Assembly (NCBI GenBank): GCA_001986395.2
Contig: MQVO02000006.1
Span: 1,674,001-1,738,000, forward strand
Source of the DNA: Irpex lacteus
Taxonomy: Eukaryota > Basidiomycota > Agaricomycetes > Polyporales > Irpicaceae
Direction: 5' to 3'
DNA length: 64,000 nt
Under the pieces are notes generated by a model. That model was not told the DNA's origin and made no database searches. It saw only the letters and a program-made list of their open reading frames with translations. Every line of letters starts with the position of its first letter. Position 1 is the stretch's first letter. Positions 49,601-60,500 of the stretch are shown here, in pieces. Made by a program: the position numbers and the translations under genes.

Positions 49601-51933
49601 GTATCCGTTAATCACCAATATGTAGTCGCCGAACTCGAACGCTGCCGCTGCCGTCCCACAGGAAGGGCGTCTCGTTTTGGACTCTGTCGTGATGCCAGTT
49701 CGACGTTCACTTGTGACGTCGTCTGTATCTGACCGACGGGAGAGAGAGCGTCCGTTGGACGATTTCCAACATCGCGCAACGTCTAGGGATAGTCTGCACG
49801 TGAAACCAACCGCCGGACTTCCCACTGCTTCCCTTAGTACTCAGGACAAGTCGAGTGGTCATCGCGAGCGTAGACGTAAGACCCACAAGTAGTTTACAGT
49901 CTGTGCGCATTACTTATAGCGGTTGTAGGTCAAGAACTTGTTGAAATCATCACCTCGTATGCATTAAAACACGCTTCTGCCGAGATCGATGTCGCCAATG
50001 TTAAGGCCCAGTCCACCGATGTGCTGGTTCAGGCCCTATTGTCTATGGATACAGTCGACCTGAAGTACAGTGCCTCAGACGACCCGGTACTCAATGCGAA
50101 TGATCTGGCCTCGTATTGTCTTCCATCCGCGACGTGAAAGCCTATTGTCAGGGGTCAACACTTTGGAATAATCTCTATCGCCAGCGGCTCATGCTTTCCG
50201 AATTCCGTATCCTGGACGGAATCCAACGACTTGTGGAGGGTCGATGTCCGTCTATACTGTTGCTTGACGAGGCAAATCTCGACGATCCTGATTGGTTCAC
50301 GAGATTGGTCTTGAACGTTCGAGGATTGGTTCAATGCGGTGTTGCGGTTCGCGTTAACTCGAAGGACTACGTCTCACTCGGGACTGCAGCGTCAGTGACG
50401 TTCACAGACACACCGGAGGAGGTTCGAGACCGGAAACGTCTCTCGCCTCGTACTGTCGACTCCTTCACAATCTCTTACACCCGTCGAATCCTCCATGCGT
50501 GGTTTGGTGGATGTAGCTCATTCGCGGCACAGGCTAGAGCGTCTCTCGTTCGACTTTTTATGGATCGTTTGGGTTCTGGGTCACTCTTGTTGCCTGAAGT
50601 CTGGGACATCTACGATGAACTTCCTCAGTGGGTGTTCACCAAGTCTTGCCCGCGGTTCATCGACGCCAACATGACAAATGCGAAATTTGTCTCTTCCTAC
50701 CTGGACGACTTCGACCTCTTGCTCTTGCAGGCTACTTTATGCGACCCGTCTATCCTCGCTAGGACAGACGAGTTACAGACGAAGTACCTTGATATGTACA
50801 CGAGCGCACGATCGTACGTTGAATCTGTAACCGCAGCAAGAAGCAAAGGGACCCAGTTGAAGAAGCTTCTCGCCTCCATGACCTCAGATATTCATGCACG
50901 TCGTCTAGCGAAGCAGGCGCAGCAAAAGAAACAGTTGGCCACCACCGCTTCCGCTTCCACCGCACGTCTTCCTTTAACTGTCGCTGGCACGGGGACCTCC
51001 AGGCCTCCCTCGCCTCCTCCAGAAGACCCAGCGGTGTCAACTTGCAGTTCAGACCCTGTGTCATTTGTTGTGAAGTTTCTCGCAGATGCTCACTATGTGG
51101 CTTTGCTAGGAGGCAGTGATGGAGCGTCCACCACCAGTATGACGAAGGCTCAACGAGCCCTATACTCTCAAGGCGATTTCCTGCTTCCCATACGCGAACT
51201 GGCGCCATCGAGGGCAATTATGAATACGGGTCTGGATCAATCGTTCGCGGAGACGCGAGCTGGTCTGTTCTCCCTCCAACTCTTTCGCTTTATCCACTTT
51301 AACTCTGTCGCCTTCCGAGACTGCTCCGCTACATTGAGGAAAGTGAAGTTCGAGAATCTTGCCGAGTATGAAGCCTACCTGCATGCCGTTCGTCTCGAGT
51401 TTCCGAACGCCGAACCGTCCTGCTTTTGCAACAGCCGCGCCCATGGGAACCCGGTCGCTGAGCGTACTATTGATCGCTATTCAGATTACTGGCTTGTCTC
51501 TCGCCGTGACGACCTTACCTGGCCTCCTAATCGCAACTTCGCCACGACCTATGCCTTCTACAACACTTATAACCCCACAGTTGTTCGTGACGGAGAGACA
51601 ATCAGGTTATGGGCAGGCGTAGGTCCATTGACACGCTACCTTTTTGTTGCCGATCTGTACGCTGCTGGACTATTGGATGCGCCCACCGTTGCAGACATCG
51701 CTGCCGTCGCAGCCGCACTGCGGAAGGGGGCTATGCGGGGTTTAAATCTAACGGGCTTCCTTCCTGACGGTGGCACCGGCATGCGAGCCAGAGAGGCTTT
51801 CCACGCTTTCTATGCTGCTGTTTCTGATGCGCTGTCTGCTGAGCAGGTCGTGAACTTCCAGTGGAACCCGATCACAGCAGAGCACACACTGTGTAAGCTA
51901 TCGCGCATGCATGCCAAGAAGCTGTACTGGTAA
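46653..51933 (+). CDS. Large uncharacterised protein (about 1500 residues), at least ten exons
   Basis: I do not recognise a domain. Exons join in phase across short GT..AG introns: 'IELPEAYPAVVPADSPVLKD', 'GLKGLLQILPGDTVFARSIY', 'LAKEAVVYMDALKAAGYSAD', 'ATTKFASVAWRLQGPADLVQ', a long exon with 'GRLHFVGIGVWWELEYLSQL' and 'ISYPSTASMTGEAKHPLASI' (47.7-48.5 kb), a Ser/Pro/Arg-rich stretch (48.7-49.9 kb), 'QELVEIITSYALKHASAEID', then across intron 50089-50149 'GSTLWNNLYRQRLMLSEFRI' into a 1.8-kb exon ending 'LSRMHAKKLYW' at 51933. The last exon holds 'ILLLDEANLDDPDWFTRLVL' and a coiled Lys/Gln region near 50.9 kb. The in-phase joins support one gene. The start codon is not fixed; an upstream exon may lie at 46073-46375. 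Confidence 0.6.
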
Positions 51934-52119
51934 GAATCTTCTTCGAATGATCTTGTACTTGACTGAATATAATGGACAGATACATGTTCATAATGGATTT
52001 CATGTCGCACTCGCCATAGCTTTTCCATGAGTACGAAAATCGTGCACTAATCTTATTACCGCTTATACATACGTCGTTTTATTATACACGTTATATGGAT
52101 CTTCTCATATTTTATCTAT

Positions 52120-53425
52120 TCAAAGATCGTCTATCTGAGCTTCCTCAGAGACTCGAAGTCGCTTCATCGCATGCTGTGTACTTTCAGGATCTGAGTCCTC
52201 GTCGTACCCAACACTACGCTTCACGCTACAAATCGGACGGTTGGGTCGGCCGTCCGTTCCTTTTATGAGGGCCTCGTTCAAATCCTAATATCGTGAAATG
52301 CTAAGTGCCCAACGTTCTTTCCATCGCAGCGATACACTCACGTTCCGGACGCTTTGATCCATGATACATATAGAGCGAAGTTTCTGAAGCATGACGTGTC
52401 GACCTCGGGATATAGGGACGATAGAAAATGAAACTTGAAGCTCGACTAGTTGTCCGAGCTGTACCGCCGTCGGCTTGCATGGTATGTAGGTGAAACCCCT
52501 GTTGTGGTATCAACCTCGCTTCGGGCGCATCATTGATATAAATACACGTACTTGCTCATCTGTTTAGGTACCCGCTCGTAGTACACCACCCGGTTGTCTT
52601 CGGTAAACTTCCCTGCAACCTCGAGGTTCTTGAGGATGCCTTGAGGGTCCACCGCCGTGTCGAACTCTAAGGCGGGCGCAGAATGTGCGATGGGGGAAAA
52701 ATATCGATTTGAGAACTCAAGACACACGTTGCCTTCACTGCGTTGCAGTGTCCATGGTAGCAGCGTGTCCGGTGGCAGTTGGGAGGCAAACTTCGAGTGT
52801 ATGCCTAGTATTGCGCGACCGCAGTCCTCGAATTGCGTCGATCCCAGGCCGCTAAGTGTCGCCGATTGTTTGATGGCCATGGGATTCTTGGGGATGCTAC
52901 ATGCCGTCTGTCAGTACTTGCAGTCGCCGCACGCGTTCTAACACACCGATCTTTGCGCGTAATGGGAGGTAAGTCAGCCTTTATTAAGTACCCCTGTATG
53001 TTCACCACGACTTCTTCAGGGCTAGACTCTTTGGATGGGTCGAAGTTGTATGTAAGGATCTTCTGCCCGTTTGGATCGTCGTAAACAGTGGTACCAACAC
53101 GAAGGCGATCGGGCTGAATACAGGTAAGTAATTATACCCTGTCTTCGATACCTGGACTTACCTGTGAAAGAAGATTCAATTGCTTGTACTTCCGTGAAGG
53201 TACATCCGCCTCGGCCTTCACCAAGTCCTCGAGCAGGTTTCCTGAATATGGCGGTAAGTTAATGCAACGTACGAGCTTGCTAAAGACTCACGATACTTGG
53301 TCTGCTCTCGCTGAAGTTGTCTTAAGGCCATCGTCCGTTGTCTGCTGCGGTATGCGGATGCGGCTTTCAACCTTTTGTAGCTCACGATTCATTGCTTCAA
53401 GATAGGCCTTAGCTAAAACTGACAT
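52120..53425 (-). CDS. Uncharacterised 'VGQLVELQVSF' family protein
   Basis: Exons on the minus strand: 'MSVLAKAYLEAMNRELQKVE' (start 53425), 'NLLEDLVKAEADVPSRKYKQ', 'PDRLRVGTTVYDDPNGQKIL', 'VVVNIQGYLIKADLPPIT', 'SIPKNPMAIKQSATLSGLGS' through 'EVAGKFTEDNRVVYYERVPK', then 'GFTYIPCKPTAVQLGQLVEL' continuing 'QVSFSIVPISRGRHVMLQKL', and a last exon 'DLNEALIKGTDGRPNRPICS' ending at TGA 52120-52122. All joins are in phase. The segment around VQLGQLVELQVSF..LRSI is one I recall from a high-copy agaricomycete family without known function. About 340 residues, no signal peptide or membrane helix. An in-frame upstream ATG at 53509 would add 28 residues encoded by the adjacent minisatellite. Confidence 0.55.
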
Positions 53426-53480
53426 GGCGGGTATCTGGCGGGGATCTGGCGAGTATCTGGCGGGGATCTGGCGGGTATCT
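53426..53480 (+). repeat. Minisatellite, five copies of an 11-bp unit
   Basis: Unit GGCGGGTATCT with variants GGCGGGGATCT and GGCGAGTATCT. It abuts the presumed start codon of the minus-strand gene (ATG complement at 53423-53425). Confidence 0.95.
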
Positions 53481-53510
53481 AGCGGTATGCGCCCCGTTCT
53501 GCTAAGCATT

Positions 53511-54060
53511 TTTTCCCTGACTCCTCATCGTCTGAATTACAGAGTTCCGATCTCAATGTCCCCAACCAGTCTCGCGTCACCGAATTCGTGAGCGGTCACG
53601 GAGTATAGTACCATGCTCCCTATTGCACGTTTCAAGGGCACCGCCGACGTAACTACTTCGATGCATGACGTTCGTTCGCATTCATTTATAAATTTAGACT
53701 TGAAACTGTTGGAAGTTTGTCTCGGTTGTTACCTAGTATCCACATGCTGTACGCCGCAGCAGATACTTGGCAACATTTGCTCCCTCGATTTCTAAGACAA
53801 TCCACTCGAGGTGCGTCATATTTCTTTTAGTCGTTTACGCGAAGCCATTTGATTAACATCTAGACAATTCGCGTGAAGTAATTGCGGATGTTACGTGGCA
53901 TTGCTCCGTATCGGCTGCAGCCGTTCCCAAGATGGGACTTCCAGATTTAATACTGAGTCAGCGCACTCATTGCCCATCGATCATTCTCCCCATCTCTTTT
54001 CTGTCTTTCCCTTACATCCCCCAGCAGTCTCTACACTCTTTCATCTAATTTGTTACACTC
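53511..54060. other. Divergent intergenic region, no gene seen
   Basis: About 0.55 kb between the minus-strand 'VGQLVEL' gene and the AT-hook gene. It likely contains both promoters. A pyrimidine-rich tract (about 53990-54050) precedes the ATG at 54061, typical of fungal promoters. Confidence 0.45.
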
Positions 54061-56801
54061 ATGCCACCCGGTAAAAACTCACCGCGTAAGAAAAGATCGT
54101 CAACGGATCAGGTTAAACGGTAGGTCGCTCGAACACGACTCGACTTTGTAACTGATCCCTTCTGCCCTCCCCAGCGGACGACCCGCGAAGCGGCAGTCCG
54201 TCTCCCCGTCCCCTCGCAAGAAACAGTGAGTCCCCGCCTTTAGTTTGGACGCTGTCGCACTGATGTGTCACTTTCAGTCAGAAAAAAACGACGGTGATTC
54301 GTTCCGACAGCGATGATGGCTTAGAAGTGCTAGCCGGCAAATCCAGCAGCCGTAAGGGAGAGTCCAGTCGGTGCGCGTTGTAATTCCTACTCCTCAGACA
54401 CTATACTTAACGGTCTACATAGTCACCAGAACGTCGAAGTTCTGGTTCCACCCTCCAGTCGTGTGACCCGAGTCACCCGTGCCAGGTACTTCTTTCCTAT
54501 ACCGTGTAATGCCCGTCTTACCCTAGATGTTCAGTGTAAAAGGCAAACACTTTATTCCGGACGACCCACAAGACGAAGACATGGGCGATGACGAGGCTGA
54601 AGAGACCAGCGAAGACGCGAACACTCAATCTCGGTATGTCAGGCTTCGTATACAAGATAGTGGTTCATCGATGATGACACGCAGTACTGCAAGCGTATCG
54701 CCCGAGGTGCCGTGGCCTCTCGATAACGCCGTCGGGTTGGAGGAGGAAGGTAGCGATGTCGTAGAATACGTCGATGACAAGCGCAAGGATTCCCCGTGAG
54801 TGCTCGTACATTCTACCTGAGGAACTGTCTGACATGCGCTATAAGCTTGGACGTGCTGACCTCGAAGGGGAAAGGAAAACAAAGGGAGGAGGCCCCAGTT
54901 ACGCCTACCCCATCTCCTCCTCCCCAGAACCCTGGCAAGAAGAGAAATGCCAACTACCCTGGGGCTACATACGTCGACCACAAGTTCAAACATCCCGGTA
55001 CCCTGCCTTCGAATACATGGGACGAGTCAACGAGTGTCCGTGACTCTGCGAGACAGGTTACTCCCTACGATAATGAAAGTCCTCCGGCCACGCCGATCAA
55101 GAAGTCACGGTAAGTGTATTGCTCTTTTATCGGACGCTCATACTCATGACTCAACAGATTCAAGACCTCAAACCTCATCGAGAGCGAAGAGGAGGGGGAC
55201 GAAGAGGAGCCTAAGGCGGTACTTCCCTCGACACCGGCCAAGAAGTCTCGGTAAGTTGCCTATGTGCTTGCTGCTTTTATCCCTCTTCTGACACGGTCGT
55301 AGGAACCAGTCTTCGAGCGACAAGTACAGCACCGGTGACGCGACAAAGGGGGCGGTCGAATCTCCGTAAGTTTGTATCCTTTCAGAGTTCGAACCCTTCG
55401 CTCACACTGTGGTAGTCTCAAAGGTATCACCGGCCAGCTGTATGTGTTTAAGTTATCGTTCGGTGATACCGGTACTGACATATGAATAGTGATAAGAGCA
55501 AGCTTTCGTCGCCACGGAAGCCCGCCCAAGCATCAGGTTCAACAACTACACGTCGCCGCCGTGCCATGGACGACATGGTGTCCTCTTTGGGCTTAGATAA
55601 CATCACGGCGCACCTGTGCCCCTCGCTCGCTGATACTTACGAGGATCTACCGGTGTTTGAGTACGTTTGTCCAAACGCTGCTCACTTGATGTGTCCCTCC
55701 TAATATCCTTGCAGGCGTATGGCTACCCAAGTCGTTTGCATCGGGCGTAGTGTTGCTGCCAACAAGCTTCGAGAGTACCTCCATCGTGTGAACATCAGGG
55801 ATGGCTCGCCACAAGAACGGTACGTATACAGTGCCCCGATACTTATGATACGTACCCGACTGATGTGATCTGATTAGTGCCATTGTCCAACTCGTGACCT
55901 CCCCCTCCTTTGGCAAACTGATTCACAATCCTGCGCGCTCTGACTGGCGTGAGTTCGTTATGCACACCAACACTGATAATACCTTCCGCAGCGAGCGGGT
56001 CTACTTCACGCACGCGGGCGCACCAGATGAGAGGGTTTGCTTCATCGTATTCGGCGGAGCCACTAACTGTAACACGGTCAACCCTAAAGAGATGGGGAAA
56101 CGTGGCGCACGTCTGCTTATAAAGTCTGTGCCATTATCTCCTCTGTGCTTAGAATGGCAGCGCGCGTTCAACTTTTTCGCGCATCTTCTTGGATTCGACC
56201 TCATGCACCTCACTGCGTGGAATGGCAGCGTGGACTTCAGTACCCATGCAATGAAACCAGAGGGTATGTTTACGCGTCTTCTTTTGCTACGGATCTGACG
56301 CGGTTCGTACTAGATCCTAACGCATTCGGGGAACCATCGAACCCATTCGCGAAGACTGCCCCGCCGACGTCGCAGACCTCCCAGGGTATCAGCCCCGTTG
56401 ACTATCGATTTGTTTCTGGCGATCGCACTGAGCAGTTGAACAATCGCCTGCGCAACATAATGAACAAAGGCGGACTAAGCTGCGCTGAAGACGGTGCGTC
56501 TTTCACATCAATCTGTCCATAAAAAAAGCACTCACGCAAGCCTGCAGTTCCTGTGTATGATATGCGCCAGTGGTTTAGCCCCAGTGGTACTCCCAGCGCC
56601 ATCAATGACCCTGACATGTTCTTGGCTCGCCTCGCCGAGGCTCCGTTGTTCCACGGTGAAATCCCCCAGTGCTCTTTCGTCGCTGTGCTTGCATTGCCTT
56701 ACATTCTTGGCGGCCACGCGACAAACGATTTTGCCACCCATAAAGACTTGCGTTTCACCCTCGTTAGTGTGTGTCTACTGGCCACCCCTTTCATGCGATG
56801 A
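54061..56801 (+). CDS. AT-hook, serine/charge-rich protein with conserved 'GEIPxCSF' C-terminal domain
   Basis: Many small exons. The start at 54061 gives 'MPPGKNSPRKKRSSTDQVKR', spliced in phase to 'GRPAKRQSVSPSPRKK': the junction creates an AT-hook core (KRGRPAKR), so DNA binding in the nucleus is plausible. Acidic and Ser/Pro-rich exons follow; two of them end in related motifs 'TPIKKSR' and 'TPAKKSR'. The folded part begins near 55.5 kb: 'AMDDMVSSLGLDNITAHLCP', 'MATQVVCIGRSVAANKLREY', 'RVCFIVFGGATNCNTVNPKE', 'CLEWQRAFNFFAHLLGFDLM', and the last exon 'VPVYDMRQWFSPSG', 'LFHGEIPQCSFVAVLALPYI', stop 56801. The C-terminal pattern resembles a multicopy agaricomycete family I recall; its function is unknown. 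Probably 550-600 residues. Confidence 0.55.
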
Positions 56802-57572
56802 TGACTTGCGTAAAGTGTATGCATAATATCTGTATCTGTCTGTACAACAAATCAATCACCGAATGTCTTCTCTTAACACTGGAAAGCCGTAATGCACGAT
56901 GGAAGATGTCGTCTCTTCACCCCAGATCTATAAATCTAAGTCTGAGATCGATTTAGCCCCACAGTGGCGTAGGCCTGAACGCGCGTTCATTTTCCGTCTC
57001 ACTTTCAACCATCACTGTCACCAGCAACTGGAGCAGAACACCTTCACTCATATTTTGGCCGTTCGCCTACACTGTAAGTGCTAAAATGAATGCTCACCGT
57101 ATAGATTCAGGACGAAACGGTCCTTCCAAGTTAAGACTCAACTGTTCGAAGATATCTGCGACATTAATAGGTTTGCTATACGCTATGCTAATCCTGTCGT
57201 TGGGCAAAACCTGGATGGTGCGTAGTCTTATTTGATCGATGCCTTACACATCCAGTAACCTATTTGTCGCAGATATATAACTCTACGCTACCCATTGGTA
57301 CTAGTACGTCTTATGGCCAAGCTGTGACTATGTCGGGCTCTCTTGCACGTTCGATGCCCGACTCAGAGGTATGTAGCCCCGTTATGATTCTGAAATACGT
57401 GGCACCTCATGAACCGTCGCCTTAGACACACACATCTTTGCCACTACTTAGTGTTCATGCAAAACCTTCAGACACTATGTGCGTGACGATTTCCCATGCA
57501 CAGGACATGTGTCAGGTGAGGTTTCTATCTACGCTCGTAATGTACCAGCGATTGATTACGTCCCTACTGTAC
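56802..57572 (+). other. Probable upstream exons of the Helitron gene, unresolved
   Basis: Frames with protein character separated by intron-like sequence: 56899-57070 (MEDVVSSPQIYKSK.. or an overlapping frame), 57103-57220 ('RSFQVKTQLFEDICDINRFA'), 57273-57370 ('IYNSTLPIGTSTSYGQAV', phase 0) and 57426-57516 ('THTSLPLLSVHAKPSDTMCV', phase 0). The last two join in phase to the long exon at 57573. Joins further upstream conflict in phase. Confidence 0.45.
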
Positions 57573-60500
57573 CAGGTATATAACCGTCCACCTCTACATC
57601 ATGTTGACACCACTCGTCCGGTGATTGCGAGCACCGTAACATACCTCGCGCCCACAACGGGCTTGGTCGAGCCAGGTACCAAAAATGAAAAACCTGCGCC
57701 TTATCGAATCATTCAAAATGTAGAAGCACGTACCTCCTACTATGTAAGGTCTAAGGACCTTGGTGCACTGAGTCCTACCAACCGGGAACTTTGGTTGAAC
57801 AAAATGAGATTGATGCAGGTGTTACCGGTCAAGACATCTTCCTGTTACAGCGATAAGAAATATATGTGGTCTGCAATGCGACGCCTCCATGAGCCCCACC
57901 GCAAAGACTTGTCATTTAACATGTTGATTCCCATCCGCGCCGTGGCTAACACGGTTCGGTTGACTTTGATCAAATCCATGCGCAACTTATACCGCCGTCA
58001 CGACTTCGTTGCCCATATCTGCAGGTGTGAAGTCTACATCTATGGTAACAATTTGACTGATTTAAAGAGTGAACATCGTGACAAAGTTAAGATCTCCCTG
58101 CCAATTTTGGAATCAGAAACATCGTCGAAACCAAAAACATTGGGCGGCGGCCCAGCCCAACATGTCTGGTTGGATTCGGACTTATTACCCTATATCGCGC
58201 AACCTGCTACGTTGACTAATGAAAGGTATATTTTCAAAGATTACATGTTGGATACTGACGGAAACTACGAAGACTATGTTTGTGCACGTATACCACTACC
58301 TCTACTATGTGAGTATTTACCCGTCAGGGCTTTGCGTGAAATAGCCAAACTACATAACGTGACGGCGGGTAAACATAGCTTGAGCCGTGATAACATCTTA
58401 CAACGTATCAATACTCATCAGTGTACCTCTTGTCCGAGGTTCATTTCACTTTTTGAACCGCACAACGTGCAATCAAGCACTGCACGTTCGATCAAACATC
58501 GAACCCAGTTAAAGAGTGGACATGTTGTCAATTCTAATACCGGTCAAGCTAAGCAGTCTCATCAGAAAGCCTGTAAAAAATGGCGCAAGTCTCAAAACTT
58601 CCCGCCTTCGCCGCTGTCTGAAGATAAATGTGCACACATTGTTAATGGGTTTGTTGACGACTCTGACTTCTCGAATATTCAAGAAAGCGGCTGTGCATCG
58701 TGTGGTTGCTTGACTTTAACGAAACATCTCATTTCACTTGAAGACATTGATATTGATCTATCGCCTCTATACAATCCCGAAGTGACCAGGAAGGAAAGAA
58801 AGCACGATACCGATCCAATCACTTTTCTTGATGATTATGTTCTTGCACCAGGATGTACAGGTATATGTTCAAACTGTTATCATGTTTTAAGTCACGGAAA
58901 ATTACCTATGAACGCGCTCGCAAATGGGTTGTGGCTTGGAGAAGTGCCTCCAGAACTCATGGGTCTATCGTGGATGGAACAGCGGCTTATAGCAAGGATT
59001 AATGTCAGTCGATCTATTGTACGAGTTAGTGAGTCTAAACTTATGCAGATGAAAGCAAATATTGTATGCCGGGCGGCACCGACTAGAATGATATATCATA
59101 CATTACCTCCAAAGATAACAGATTTTGAGGAAGTCATGGCTATTATTTATGTTGGTCCGACAGCACCTACGCCTAAAAAGTATAAACGAACTCCGCTACT
59201 TGTGCGTCGCGATAAAGTTGCAGCTGCGTTAGAATGGTTGAAACTGAACCATACAGACTATGCAGATCTCAATATTTCATATGACAATTTGCGGGAATAT
59301 CCTGAAGATACCCCTCCGGTTGTAGTGGATTATCGGATGGAGGAAAGGGATGATAATAATGAACCTGAATCAAGTGCCAAACATGCGATGGAGGACGAAG
59401 ACAGTACAGGTTCCGGACAAGCAACTTTAATTGTGCATGGACTAGTAGGTGAAGACCTCACAGAATTATGGAATGATGACGATCAAAAGTCTATCCATTT
59501 TAAAGCTATGAAACATTTAAGAGAGTCGGGCAAAGCAATGGCAATCCGACTATCAGATGATCCTGAAAGTTTATGGAACAATCCACAGCTATATCCATCA
59601 ATGTTTCCATGGTTATTCCCCTATGGTCATGGCGGACTTGGTAATGATAGAATATTAAAGACAGTTAGTGATGCAACACGAAAGAGGAACTGGCTCCTAT
59701 ATCATGACAAACGATTTCAGCACGATAAAATATTTTCCTTGGTTGCATTTAACCATCAACAAATTAAAAACAGTAACAGCGGAGGCTACCTTCTCACTTT
59801 AAAGCGAAACTTTGCTGATGTCGTAAATCGTTTGTCTAATATACCGATGACTACACTCGAAAGTTTAATTGAACGCACTAAGTCTGAACGTGTTGTTCCA
59901 GAATCAGAAGCTGAGAGGGATTGTTTTCGACTTTTAAATGATGTTGAATATGTTGCAACTCACGTTGATGGATCCATGTCAAACCGAAAACGCATGCGAA
60001 ACGAAATACAGTCTTTGACCAGTTATTTAGGAGCTCCAAGTTGGTTCATTACTTTTGCGCCTGCTGACGTAAATCATCCATTAGCATTGTACTATGCTTC
60101 AGATCATCAGACCTTTTATCCAAAAATCACGAACACAGATGACCGTGCACGCTTAATTGCGAATAATCCTGTCGCTGGAGCTAAATTCTTCAAGTTTATG
60201 GTCGACATGTTCATCAAACATGTCCTCGGATACAATAACCATCGCAATGGGTTATACGGAAAGACATCTGGTTATTACGGTACTGTGGAACAACAAGGTC
60301 GTTTAACACTTCATATGCATATGTTGATTTGGATACAGCATAGTTTGACACCTCAAGAAATACGCGACAGAATTTTGGATCCGACGTCTAAATTTCAACA
60401 GCGGATAGTACAATATCTAGAGTCTGTACATATGGGAGAATTCATTGATACAAACATGGATAATATGAATGAATTAATGACCAAGCAAAAATCCGAAAAT

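Noticed and set aside
37808..57000. KDZ, Crypton, Plavaka or Maverick transposase in the unknown-gene island
   Set aside because: I looked for catalytic motifs of tyrosine recombinases, DDE transposases with cysteine clusters, and protein-primed polymerases and saw none. The island cannot be assigned to a known large transposon on this evidence.
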